Shown piece by piece: positions 50,585 through 59,330 of a stretch of DNA of 64,000 nt. The notes under the pieces are model-generated. The model saw only the letters and a program-made list of their open reading frames with translations. It was not told the DNA's origin and did not search any database. How positions within the stretch are numbered: the first letter of the stretch is position 1; each line of letters begins with the position of its first letter. The DNA lies in the NCBI GenBank assembly GCA_001771585.1, contig MEUE01000001.1:372001-436000 (forward strand), read 5' to 3'. Made by a program: the position numbers and the translations under genes. Source of the DNA: a candidate division WOR-1 bacterium RIFOXYB2_FULL_46_45 (GTDB lineage: Bacteria > Margulisbacteria > WOR-1 > XYC2-FULL-46-14).

Positions 50585-53005
50585 CTACTTCATCTCTGTT
50601 TCAACATAATCGCCATCTTTTTTTTCAACTTTCAGCAACTGCCCGTTGGGAAAAACAACCAGATAGGCGCGATTGCCTCCATATCCTGCAAACAATCCCG
50701 CATCAACATTTATTCTAGTAAGGCCAAGTGTACCCTGAATTGCCTCTTGTCTTGAACTTGGAGGAGTGTGCGCAAAGATACTGCGATATCCCAACAAACC
50801 AATTCCTTCATTCTGTGATGGATCGCTTCCATCTTCCCAAAAAATACCTCCCACATAGTTTTCGCCACCTCTAGCATGAGGAGCCCCAAAAATAGGATGC
50901 TGATAATCGGATTGGGCAACCGCGTTCCGGAAAATTTCATTAATTCTATCCGCAACATCCTGCAATGATACTTCGTTTATAGCAACCCCTTTCTTTATAT
51001 TTAGTATTAATCTCTCTGCGTTAATTTCATTTTTCAACAATTGAAATAACGGCAACCTTAGCTCCGCGTGGGTATAAATATTATTGCCTTGCACATAAGC
51101 GGCTAAAACTTCTCTTCCCGTAATGTCTTCTTGTAACTCTTGCAAAATCCTTTCCGCTTGATCTAATGGAAAGTTAACATATCTTCTGTTTCCTTCCAAA
51201 AGCAACTGTTCATGATTGCCCCAAAGACGGATTACCCGCTGATTGGAATTAACGTTAGACTGCAAATTTCTTAAAAAGCCAAAGGCCTCTACCGATTTTG
51301 GCCCCCGATCAATCACATCCCCCATTTGCACCAGGGTAAATCCCCCTCGCGACTGAAGCACTCCTTCTCTTGTCAAAAGCTCTCTAAAACCATCAAATTC
51401 TCCATGTATATCCCCGATTGCCACAACTCTTTCCCCCCATCTATCCGCTTTCAGTCCATTTTGAGAAATCATAACAGCAGGGACTCCTTGCGCAGGAGTA
51501 ACCAGTGATTCTCTTATTGTGTCCGCTCCGGATAATTGATCAAAAGATTTTGGATCAACAGCAATTTTTAAGCCGTCAACAAAAGAAGTGATTGTTACTT
51601 TTTCTCCCTCCCTTAAAACCGAAAAACAATCAAAAGGAAAAGAAACAGGCAAAACAAACCTTGAGGCATCAATCTTGTGCGCTCCGATAACAACCTCCAC
51701 TGCTTCATATACCCCTTTGAACTCGTTTTCTTCTCCCAGCAGAAACATTTTATTGCTGTCCGGATAAAAAACCAATCGAAAATGTTTACCGGCATATTCA
51801 ATGGCTAAAGAGGTTACGCCATTCTCAAACGACACCGATCTCTTATCATTTTTATCTAAAACATAACTAGTTCCCGCCCTCAATTCTATTGGCTCACACA
51901 TAGAAGCTAAATCAGCAAGAGTTGTCCCGCCAAATATCGTATCAAATGGACCAACCCTTCTTTGCGTAACAAATGGCAATGTTGTTTTTGCATCTAAATC
52001 ATCTGGCAAAGGCAAAGACAATTCCTCTTCCGGAAGTATTTCTACATTATGATCACCGTCCCCAAAGTTAAGTCCCGCCAAGTAATCCACAAAAACAGAA
52101 GGATCTATTGAAATTGAAATTGTAGGATTCTCATCATAAAGCCGTCCGGAACCTAAAACAGCGGGCGGAACTATTGGAGGAGAAATTATAGGAGGAGCCG
52201 CTTTTTGGGTGACTGGACACAAGAAATATCCATCTGATTGCGGTACAAAACCACCGGCAACCGGATTCTTTGAAAAACCCGGTTCAACTACAATCGGCAG
52301 CCAAACGGGAACGCATTCTGTTTTATGTCTCCCTAAATTAAAAAGAACAATATCTCCCGGCAGTAAAACCGTCCCCGCATGTCCTTCTGTCCCATGAAGA
52401 TCAACCTCCGTCTCAAAATTTGTTCCTTCAAGCCTCCATTCATCTATTTTATATTGATCTTTATCTCCCTCTTTATTTAAAAGATGAAACCTCCCTGCCC
52501 CCACCCGATACGCCCTTGTTGCATCTGTCCCCTCCTGCGCAATAATAATTTTGGTTCCATTGGCTTGCCGGCGGACAACCAAAACACTTTGAGTGCCAAC
52601 AACCTTTAAGCGCAAGCTTCCGGGAGTTTCTGTTTCAGGGCCATCCATATCAAAAGCCGCATGATCACCAGCAAGAATGTCTCCGGCAATTCTGCTAGCC
52701 AATTTGCTTGTTTGTATTTTAACTCCATTTGTTCCAAAGGTTCCAACCCATCTTGTTTTAGCCGGATCAAATGAAACTTCTTCTCCAAAAACACCCAGAT
52801 TAAAAGGTTCCGCGGAACGATAATCTGTCCCCATCATGGTTCCATGTTCCATAGCACTTCTTCCCACTATTCTTTCCAAAAAACCTGACGGGGGTGCATC
52901 CGAAGATCTGTTAAAGGTCACTAAATCTCTTACTTTAAACGCTGGGGTTGAAGAGACACTTCTTCCGGGAAAAGATAAAACGCGGGGCACTCTCGCTATC
53001 GTCAT
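50585..53005 (-). CDS. Large protein with PPP-type phosphatase domain
   Basis: 806 aa. The C-terminal third (about 525-780) is a metallophosphatase of the PPP family: VVAIGDIHGEFDGF, MGDVIDRGP, LWGNHEQLL and later His residues (GAPHARGG, FAHTPP) form the two-metal centre. The first 500 residues are beta-rich and unrecognised, with a Pro/Ile-rich linker near 275 (PPIISPPIVPP). No signal peptide, so cytoplasmic. A GAGGAGG ribosome-binding site precedes the ATG. Single gene, AT-richer than its neighbours. The substrate could be a phosphoprotein or a dinucleotide polyphosphate. Confidence 0.8.
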   Translation of the reverse strand: MTIARVPRVLSFPGRSVSSTPAFKVRDLVTFNRSSDAPPSGFLERIVGRSAMEHGTMMGTDYRSAEPFNLGVFGEEVSFDPAKTRWVGTFGTNGVKIQTSKLASRIAGDILAGDHAAFDMDGPETETPGSLRLKVVGTQSVLVVRRQANGTKIIIAQEGTDATRAYRVGAGRFHLLNKEGDKDQYKIDEWRLEGTNFETEVDLHGTEGHAGTVLLPGDIVLFNLGRHKTECVPVWLPIVVEPGFSKNPVAGGFVPQSDGYFLCPVTQKAAPPIISPPIVPPAVLGSGRLYDENPTISISIDPSVFVDYLAGLNFGDGDHNVEILPEEELSLPLPDDLDAKTTLPFVTQRRVGPFDTIFGGTTLADLASMCEPIELRAGTSYVLDKNDKRSVSFENGVTSLAIEYAGKHFRLVFYPDSNKMFLLGEENEFKGVYEAVEVVIGAHKIDASRFVLPVSFPFDCFSVLREGEKVTITSFVDGLKIAVDPKSFDQLSGADTIRESLVTPAQGVPAVMISQNGLKADRWGERVVAIGDIHGEFDGFRELLTREGVLQSRGGFTLVQMGDVIDRGPKSVEAFGFLRNLQSNVNSNQRVIRLWGNHEQLLLEGNRRYVNFPLDQAERILQELQEDITGREVLAAYVQGNNIYTHAELRLPLFQLLKNEINAERLILNIKKGVAINEVSLQDVADRINEIFRNAVAQSDYQHPIFGAPHARGGENYVGGIFWEDGSDPSQNEGIGLLGYRSIFAHTPPSSRQEAIQGTLGLTRINVDAGLFAGYGGNRAYLVVFPNGQLLKVEKKDGDYVETEMK

Positions 53006-53081
53006 TAAAAATCCTCCTCATTATTTACTGTCTATATACCGAATCTATATATATATCGTAAGAATGAGGAGGAAATTTCAC

Positions 53082-53252
53082 TTATTCGTCGCCGGGTTTG
53101 GAGTTTTCGGCTAAGAACTTTTTAATGTCTTCCAGGTGTTCCATGATCTTCTTGGCCTTGCCGACCCCAAACGAAAAAGGAAAACGGTCGTCGTCCCCGT
53201 ACTTCAACACCAAAAGCGGCTTACCTTTAAATTCCGATCTTTCTGCTACCAT
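53082..53252 (-). CDS. Small conserved-looking protein, 56 aa
   Basis: Reads MVAERSEFKGKPLLVLK, then a DDD-RFPFSFG segment and a helical half (KAKKIMEHLEDIKKFLAE). AAGGAG lies about 10 bases before the ATG. The compact alpha/beta pattern and good third-position composition support coding. I recall similar 55-60 aa proteins in related uncultivated bacteria, without a function. It stands alone between the phosphatase gene and a large hairpin. Confidence 0.7.
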   Translation of the reverse strand: MVAERSEFKGKPLLVLKYGDDDRFPFSFGVGKAKKIMEHLEDIKKFLAENSKPGDE

Positions 53253-53348
53253 ATTTATTTCACGCTCCTTATAGAATTGATTCTAGCAGAAAAAAATCCG
53301 TTTGCCAACCGAACCCCCTTCCCTTCCGCCCCTCCGCCCCAAAGGCGA

Positions 53349-53405
53349 AGGCGCAGGCATAGGCATAGGAAGGCCTTACCTATGCCTGCGCCTGTGCCTA
53401 TGCCT
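53349..53405. repeat. Long GC-rich hairpin of GGCATA-type repeats
   Basis: Left arm AGGCGCAGGCATAGG (53349-53363) pairs with CCTATGCCTGCGCCT (53379-53393); the right side carries a second partial arm (TGCCTATGCCT). Internal tandem units AGGCAT(A/G). Located between the small orphan and glgP, on neither gene's coding strand. Dispersed repeat of REP type is likely. Confidence 0.75.
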
Positions 53406-53467
53406 TAATTTGTATCACATTTTTTCTTCTTGCTTATCAAGATTAATTATTTTAGAATAGTCACAGC

Positions 53468-55381
53468 ATGGAAAAAGATTTTTTTGGGTTTCCACTTGTC
53501 CCGATCAACGAAGCGGAAGAACGCTTAAAAGCCAAAGCCACCAGGGGAATCGCCTATTTTTCGATGGAGTTCGGGTTGGCGCCAAGTTTTTATAACACCT
53601 TTAAACCCGGCGCGAAAGTTTCACCGCTTAATATCTCAACCGGCCATGAGGTCTTTTCCAATATGAAGGATATGGATTACTATCACCTTTTGCCGGTCAA
53701 AAATTTAATCGACCTGCCGATCTACAGCGGCGGCCTGGGGGTTCTGGCGGGAGACGCGCTCAAATCGTCCGCGGACCTGGGGCTCCCGTTGGCGGGGATT
53801 GGAATCCTTTGGCACAAAGGGTATTTTCACCAAAAATTCTGGTTCCGTTCCGGAGGCCAGATCCCGGAAGAGACCACCTGGGATCCCGATTCATATCCCG
53901 GACTGATTCGCCTGAAGCCGACGGTTGAAATAACCCTAAGCGGCCAAAAGCTGATCTTAAATCTCTGGAAATATTATGTCTTTTCTTACGACCGTAAAAA
54001 AGTTGTGCCTCTGATACTTCTGGATGCCAACACCGATGAAAACCCCGAATATTTTAGGGAGCTGACCGACCAGCTTTACCGCTCAACCAACAACTGGATC
54101 AAGATCGCGCAACGGATGATTTTGGGGATCGGCGGGGTTAAGGCGCTTGACACGCTCGGCTATTCGATTGCGACCTATCATCTAAACGAAGGACACGCCG
54201 CTTTCGCGGCGGTAGAAAAGCGGGAAGGGACCTTCTCCTACACCTGCCACACTCCGGTTGAAGCGGGACACGACCGTTTTGATTTGCAGGAATTGGAGGC
54301 GGCGCTCGGGAAAGACGGGACCGATTTTATCAGGAAGTACGGGCGGGACGAAAAGCACCACAACCTGGCCAACTTAACCGTTTTGGCTTTAAACCGGAGC
54401 GGAAAAGCAAATACCGTTTCCAAAAAACATAACGACGTAACCCATCTGCAGTTTCCCAATCACAAAACAAAGATCGACAATGTCACCAACGGGGTCCACA
54501 CTTTTACCTGGATTTCGGAACCGATTTCTAATTTGTTAAAAAAATATAAAGAGAAGATCGGCGACTGGGAAGCGAACCCGAAACTCCTGCTCAAAACCGA
54601 ATATTTGAAGAACGACCCGGAATTTCGCAAGGAGCTCTGGCAGGCACATTTAAAGAACAAGGAACACCTGGCAAAATTACTGAAACATTGGTTTTTTGAA
54701 AAAGATGTTTTTACGATCGCTTGGGCAAGGAGGATCGCCATCTACAAGCGGCCGGGGCTTTTGCTGGAGGAGACGAGCCATTTGATCGATATCGCCAAAA
54801 AGTACGGCCCGCTCCAGATTGTGATTGCCGGCAAGGCCCACCCCGCCGATGTCCCCGCCTCCCTCCACATGGACCAGATGCTGGAAAAGATCAATTTCCT
54901 AAACGGGGAACGAAAATATTTGCGGATCTGTTTTTTGGAAAATTATGATACCTCTTTCGCCCGGTTTTTAACCGGTTCGGTTGATGTCTGGCTCAACAAC
55001 CCGCTCCCCCCGTTTGAGGCCTCCGGAACCAGCGGGATGAAGGCGATTGTAAACGGGGTCCTGCAGTTGAGCACGCTCGACGGTTGGATTGTGGAAGCGG
55101 CCGATAAAAACATCGGGAAGATTTTCGGTTATACCCCAAAAGAAGGCGAGATCGGCCAGGAGACCAATCTCCGGCTGAAAGAAGACTCAAAAGAACTTTA
55201 CAAAAACCTGGACGACCTGGTCCATTTATATTATGGGACGGCGGAAGGCAAAATCAGCCTCAACGAATCGGGCTGGATCGATATGATGATCAACTGCATT
55301 TCCCAGGCCGGCGTCTTCAATACCCACCGGATGATTGAAGAGTATAATGAGAAGATTTGGGAATCCTCAAAACAACCCTGA
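53468..55381 (+). CDS. glgP: Alpha-glucan phosphorylase
   Basis: Releases glucose-1-phosphate from glycogen or maltodextrin. The N-terminal IAYFSMEFGL and GGLGVLAGD and the PLP-lysine region FEASGTSGMKAIVNG are present; TYHLNEGHAAF supplies active-site residues. 637 aa puts it with the short phosphorylases of bacteria and archaea rather than the 800-aa type. TTGCTT-N17-TAGAAT ends 9 bases before the ATG and there is no Shine-Dalgarno, so the leader is nearly absent. Confidence 0.93.
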   Translation: MEKDFFGFPLVPINEAEERLKAKATRGIAYFSMEFGLAPSFYNTFKPGAKVSPLNISTGHEVFSNMKDMDYYHLLPVKNLIDLPIYSGGLGVLAGDALKSSADLGLPLAGIGILWHKGYFHQKFWFRSGGQIPEETTWDPDSYPGLIRLKPTVEITLSGQKLILNLWKYYVFSYDRKKVVPLILLDANTDENPEYFRELTDQLYRSTNNWIKIAQRMILGIGGVKALDTLGYSIATYHLNEGHAAFAAVEKREGTFSYTCHTPVEAGHDRFDLQELEAALGKDGTDFIRKYGRDEKHHNLANLTVLALNRSGKANTVSKKHNDVTHLQFPNHKTKIDNVTNGVHTFTWISEPISNLLKKYKEKIGDWEANPKLLLKTEYLKNDPEFRKELWQAHLKNKEHLAKLLKHWFFEKDVFTIAWARRIAIYKRPGLLLEETSHLIDIAKKYGPLQIVIAGKAHPADVPASLHMDQMLEKINFLNGERKYLRICFLENYDTSFARFLTGSVDVWLNNPLPPFEASGTSGMKAIVNGVLQLSTLDGWIVEAADKNIGKIFGYTPKEGEIGQETNLRLKEDSKELYKNLDDLVHLYYGTAEGKISLNESGWIDMMINCISQAGVFNTHRMIEEYNEKIWESSKQP

Positions 55382-55438
55382 TCCCTCCCCATCGAAAAAC
55401 ATCTGAAATTTCTTGCTGAAACCATAAGATATAAAAGC

Positions 55439-56299
55439 ATGAGAATGAGCCAAATAATAAGCCGCCACGATGTGTTTTTAGTTGATAACTACGGTGTCTT
55501 GAAAACCGCCAGCGGACCGATTGCAGGAACAAACAAAATCATTCGCGCAATTCAAGATCAGGGGAAAAGAGCCATTTTACTCTCCAATACTGCGTCGGAA
55601 TCTCCGCGACATATACAACAAGACCTGGAAACAAAAGGAGTATATCTTGAAGAAAAAGACATAGTAACTTCAGGGATGGTGCTTAAACCTTATTTTTCCC
55701 AACATGGATTAGTAGGAAAGCGCATCTTTAATCTTGGCAATGACGGTGGCGCGGAATATATCCGTAACGCCGGAGGATCGGTTTTAAGTCGGGAGGCTGT
55801 GCTGGCGGATAAAAAACTGGCGGAGGTCGTAGTCGTTACCCGACACAAGCTAACCGCAGAATCCGCGAATCTTATCCCTGCGGCGCTAATCGAAGCGGCA
55901 ATCAACATCTTGCGCTACGGACCTGAAGTACAGGGAATTATTGCCAATCCGGACAAAACGGTACCGTTAAACAACGCCGAAGTCAGGCTGGGACCGGGTT
56001 CAATGGGATTGATAGTTGAAGCCTGTTCCGAACGGCTGCTGGTTTGGCTCGGCAAGCCCCACCGGCCAATTTACGATTTCGCATTCTCTCTGGTTCCGGA
56101 TGTACCAAAAGAAAGGATTTTAATGGTGGACGATTCTCTGGAATATGGCATCCAGGGCGCTTGCAATGCCGGAATTCAAAGCCTGCTGGTTTTGACCGGC
56201 AACACTACAAACCAAGAGCAAATCAAAAGGTCTCCTTTTAAACCCAACTACGTGGCAGGGTCTTTTACGTTGGATGCAAAGGTAAACGCTTGGTCTTAA
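55439..56299 (+). CDS. HAD-IIA family hydrolase-like protein
   Basis: Motif I is FLVDNYGVLKTASGPIAG: the nucleophile Asp is kept but the second Asp of DxD is Tyr, as in the DxWGV subgroup of NagD-like proteins. Motif II is ILLSNTASE, motif III GKPHRPIYD, and motif IV ILMVDDSLEYGIQGACNAG. 286 aa. Substrates of this branch are unknown sugar or nucleotide phosphates. A TAAGAT/TATAAA lies 3-8 bases before the ATG, again leaderless-like. Confidence 0.82.
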   Translation: MRMSQIISRHDVFLVDNYGVLKTASGPIAGTNKIIRAIQDQGKRAILLSNTASESPRHIQQDLETKGVYLEEKDIVTSGMVLKPYFSQHGLVGKRIFNLGNDGGAEYIRNAGGSVLSREAVLADKKLAEVVVVTRHKLTAESANLIPAALIEAAINILRYGPEVQGIIANPDKTVPLNNAEVRLGPGSMGLIVEACSERLLVWLGKPHRPIYDFAFSLVPDVPKERILMVDDSLEYGIQGACNAGIQSLLVLTGNTTNQEQIKRSPFKPNYVAGSFTLDAKVNAWS

Positions 56300-56310
56300 G
56301 TTTACTAAAA

Positions 56311-56384
56311 AAGTCTTTAGTTCCAGTTTGAGTCTTTAGTCTTGAGACCACTACTCAAGACTCACACTATTGCTCAAGACTCAT
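56311..56384. repeat. Short direct/inverted repeats before tRNA-Gln
   Basis: AGTCTTTAGT occurs twice and CTCAAGACTCA twice, with AGTCTTGAG in the opposite sense. A word-like low-complexity repeat of the kind scattered in the window, here at the 3' side of the tRNA and after the HAD gene. Confidence 0.55.
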
Positions 56385-56454
56385 TGGGGGACAGGGATTT
56401 GAACCCCGATACGCAGCTCCAGAGGCTGCAGTCCTACCGTTAGACGATCCCCCA
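56385..56454 (-). tRNA. tRNA-Gln (anticodon CTG)
   Basis: Folds as a cloverleaf: acceptor TGGGGGA/TCCCCCA, D-arm GTCT-AACGGTA-GGAC, anticodon stem GCAGC/GCTGC with loop CTCTGGA (anticodon CTG), variable GTAT, T-arm CGGGG-TTCAAAT-CCCTG. CCA is not encoded. It lies between the HAD gene and a small membrane protein, flanked on both sides by dispersed repeats. Confidence 0.9.
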
Positions 56455-56464
56455 ACGAAAATAA

Positions 56465-56535
56465 ATTCAAAGTTTAAAACTCAAAGCTAAAAAATAATGT
56501 ACATTAATTTTGATCTTTACACTTTAAGCTTTGAG
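56465..56535. repeat. AT-rich inverted repeat after tRNA-Gln
   Basis: CAAAGTTTAAAACTCAAAGC on one side faces CTTTAAGCTTTGAGC on the other. Same low-complexity style as the other dispersed repeats; it fills the gap between the tRNA promoter side and the small membrane gene. Confidence 0.5.
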
Positions 56536-56781
56536 CTAATAAGGCAGTCTCCACCACTGTGGTCTAACCACCAGAATATACCCGCCATACAGGATCACAA
56601 ATACACTGATCCCCAAAAAGATTCTATAGAAAACTGAATCCGGTTCAAGGAAACGCCTGCGCACCCAGAGGGCGAACAAAAGCGCCAGGATGCCGACAAT
56701 AACCGCCGCGCCGCCCTTAAAAAGCGGATTCATATTCGTGAATTCAATAATCTTTATCCCCAACGCGTGCTTCTCAATCAT
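56536..56781 (-). CDS. Small two-helix membrane protein
   Basis: 81 aa. Helix 1 GGAAVIVGILALLFALWV, then a basic/acidic turn (RRRFLEPDS) and helix 2 IFLGISVFVILYGGYILVV. No family recognised. Divergent from nadB, with TATAAT 10 bases before its ATG in the shared promoter region. Could be an accessory inner-membrane protein. Confidence 0.7.
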   Translation of the reverse strand: MIEKHALGIKIIEFTNMNPLFKGGAAVIVGILALLFALWVRRRFLEPDSVFYRIFLGISVFVILYGGYILVVRPQWWRLPY

Positions 56782-56787
56782 ATCTGT

Positions 56788-56797
56788 TATAATTATA
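56788..56797. promoter_or_regulatory. Shared divergent -10 element of nadB and the membrane gene
   Basis: TATAATTATA provides TATAAT on both strands: plus 56788-56793 with 6 bases to the nadB ATG (56800), minus 56797-56792 with 10 bases to the ATG at 56781. One near-palindrome serves two start sites. Confidence 0.65.
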
Positions 56798-56799
56798 GC

Positions 56800-58311
56800 A
56801 TGCCTCGCGAATGTGACATATTAATTATCGGCGCCGGGATCGCCGGACTCCGTGCCGCCTTGACCGCTTCAAAATACGGAAAAGTAATCCTGCTGACCAA
56901 AGGAAAAATCGGCGAATCGGCCACCGAAAAGGCGCAAGGGGGAATCGCCGCCGCTATTGACCATATCAGGGATTCAACCGATTTTCATTTTGAAGACACC
57001 ATCAAGGCCGGAGCGGGACTCTGCAATAAAGAAGCGGTCAGGATCCTGGTTGACGAAGGGGTCGACCGGGTAAAAGAGCTGATCGAAATGGGAGCGCAAT
57101 TCGATCGGGCCGAGACTGAAGGGGGCTTTGCGCTTGCCCTTGAAGGGGCACATAAGCAAAGAAGGATACTTCACGCAGGGGATGCCACCGGAGCGGAGAT
57201 AGAAAAGACCCTCGGCTACAATGTAATTAAAGAAGGGCTGGTTGAAGTCCATCCCCTTACCATGGGGGTAAAACTTCTGGTAAAAGATAACCGCTGCTTC
57301 GGAGCGATTGCAACTGATGAAACCTACTACTCAAAAGCAACCATCCTGGCCACCGGCGGCGTCTGCCAGATATACCTTTATAATACCAATCCGGAAGTCG
57401 CTACCGGCGACGGGATCGCGATGGCGTACGAAGCGGGGGCGGAAGTTGCCGACATGGAATTTGTCCAGTTTCACCCCACTACTCTTGTCCATTCCAAAGA
57501 ATTTGAAGATATCGTCGCCCTCCCCCAGTTTTTAATCTCTGAAGCGGTGCGCGGAGAAGGCGGAATTCTTTTAAATAATAAAGGGGAACGATTTGTCTCC
57601 GAACTGGCTCCCCGCGATATCGTTTCGCGCGCGATTGTCGAAGAGATGGAAAAGACCAAAAGCGAACACGTCTTTTTGAAGCTGGAGATGAAACCGGAAA
57701 AAATCAAAAAGCGTTTTCCGGTAATTTATAAGACCTGCCTGGAGCGCGGGCTTGATATAACACAAGAGATGATCCCGGTCGCCCCCGGCGCCCACTATTT
57801 TATGGGAGGAATAAAAACGGACGTTAACGGAAAAACCAGCATTGAAAATCTTTTTGCCGCCGGCGAATGCGCCTCCGCCGGAGTCCACGGGGCCAACCGC
57901 CTCGCCTCCAATTCCCTTTTGGACGGGCTGGTCTTCGGCCACCGCGCGGCGGAAAGCGCCAAAGAATGCCTCTCACAAAAGATTCAAAAAATAAAAGAAG
58001 ATTTTGACGCCGGAACCGGGAAGTTGGGAAACAAGGAACTAATGCGTTCCAGCCTGGCGCTAAAAACGATCATGTGGAAAAATGTCGGGATTGTGCGGTC
58101 GGCAGAATCCTTAAACGACGCCCTTGAAAAGCTGGAAAAACAAAACGTAACCGATATAGAGCTTAAAAACATGCTTTGCGTTTCCAAGCTGATAACCCGC
58201 GCGGCATTTGACCGGATGGAATCGCGCGGAGCGCACTTTAGGTCCGATTATCCAAAAACAGACGATACCAACTGGAATAAACATTTGACTTATAGTAAAA
58301 TGGCGGCATGA
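56800..58311 (+). CDS. nadB: L-aspartate oxidase
   Basis: FAD enzyme giving iminoaspartate for NAD synthesis; in anaerobes fumarate is the acceptor. FAD site DILIIGAGIAGLRAALTAS, SATEKAQGGIAAAI, ARG/HIS residues in FVQFHPTTL, and GGIKTDVNGKTSIENLFAAGECA. 503 aa. NadA/NadC are not nearby. The ATG at 56800 is supported by the GIAGL homology and the -10 box; an upstream GTG frame adds no homology. Overlaps the AI-2E gene by 4 bases. Confidence 0.92.
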   Translation: MPRECDILIIGAGIAGLRAALTASKYGKVILLTKGKIGESATEKAQGGIAAAIDHIRDSTDFHFEDTIKAGAGLCNKEAVRILVDEGVDRVKELIEMGAQFDRAETEGGFALALEGAHKQRRILHAGDATGAEIEKTLGYNVIKEGLVEVHPLTMGVKLLVKDNRCFGAIATDETYYSKATILATGGVCQIYLYNTNPEVATGDGIAMAYEAGAEVADMEFVQFHPTTLVHSKEFEDIVALPQFLISEAVRGEGGILLNNKGERFVSELAPRDIVSRAIVEEMEKTKSEHVFLKLEMKPEKIKKRFPVIYKTCLERGLDITQEMIPVAPGAHYFMGGIKTDVNGKTSIENLFAAGECASAGVHGANRLASNSLLDGLVFGHRAAESAKECLSQKIQKIKEDFDAGTGKLGNKELMRSSLALKTIMWKNVGIVRSAESLNDALEKLEKQNVTDIELKNMLCVSKLITRAAFDRMESRGAHFRSDYPKTDDTNWNKHLTYSKMAA

Positions 58312-59330
58312 TAAACAATAAAATCCTGATTCGCGTTATGATCTGCCTTCTTTTGGCCGCTTTTCTCTATTATATCCGCGACACCCTTTTTCCGGTCATC
58401 GCTTCTTTTATCTTGTTTTACATTTTAAATCCGCTGGCAACACTGCTCTCCAAAAAAAAGAAAAACTGGCCCGGGGTCAACATCCACATCGCGATCCTTT
58501 TTTCTTTTACCGTAACCGCCGGAATTGTTTATCTTTTCTTTCGCTTTTTAATCCCGCCGCTGGCAAACGAATTTAAGGTATTCGTCCGCAATCTTCCGGT
58601 TTATTTGGCTACCACTCAAAAAATATTAAACAATTTTCAGGGGTGGTACACCGGCTATGACCTGCCCAATACGGTTAATGGAATGATCGGATCCGGCATT
58701 AAAAACCTTATCAATACAATAGTATCTCTGGGAAACTCTTTCATAAAAAGCATCCTTTCCATGGCGGGACAGCTTTTGAAAATAATTATCATCCCGATCT
58801 TTACCTATTATCTTTTAAAAGACAAGGAGAAGCTAAAAGCCGGCCTGCTGGAACTTCTTCCCAAAAACCACGGCCAGGAAAAATTTAGGAAAATTATCGG
58901 AAAGATAAACGAATCGCTAAACAACTATGTCAAAGCGATGTTCCTGCTTTGCGTCATCGTCGGCTCCTGCGCGGGGCTCGGACTGCACTTTTTGGGTGTA
59001 AAATACGCGGGGATACTGGGATTGATCGCCGGGATAACCGAAGCGATCCCAATCATCGGTCCCTGGGTAGGCGCGGTGCCGGCAGTGATGGTGGCTTTAA
59101 TCTATGATCCGGTTTTGGCGCTTAAAGTAGCCTTATTGTTTTTTGTTATCCAACTTTTGGAAAATTCCCTGCTGGTACCAAAGGTTTTGGGCGGTTATTT
59201 AAACATCCATCCGATCGCAATCATAATCGGGATTTTGGTCCTGGGGAAGATCCTGGGGCCGTGGGGATTGTTCTTCGCTTCGCCGCTTTTGGCAATTATT
59301 AATATCGTTTACCACGAACTAAGAAGCTGA
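58308..59330 (+). CDS. AI-2E family transporter
   Basis: 340 aa, about eight transmembrane segments. PF01594-type features: PVIASFILFYILNPL near the start, IIPIFTYYLLKDKEKL in the middle and the C-terminal repeat GITEAIPIIGPWVGAVPA and LVPKVLGGYLNIHPI. Members export quorum signals or work as Na+/H+ antiporters; the substrate here is unknown. Its end overlaps the convergent MFS gene by 12 bases. Confidence 0.9.
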   Translation: MINNKILIRVMICLLLAAFLYYIRDTLFPVIASFILFYILNPLATLLSKKKKNWPGVNIHIAILFSFTVTAGIVYLFFRFLIPPLANEFKVFVRNLPVYLATTQKILNNFQGWYTGYDLPNTVNGMIGSGIKNLINTIVSLGNSFIKSILSMAGQLLKIIIIPIFTYYLLKDKEKLKAGLLELLPKNHGQEKFRKIIGKINESLNNYVKAMFLLCVIVGSCAGLGLHFLGVKYAGILGLIAGITEAIPIIGPWVGAVPAVMVALIYDPVLALKVALLFFVIQLLENSLLVPKVLGGYLNIHPIAIIIGILVLGKILGPWGLFFASPLLAIINIVYHELRS

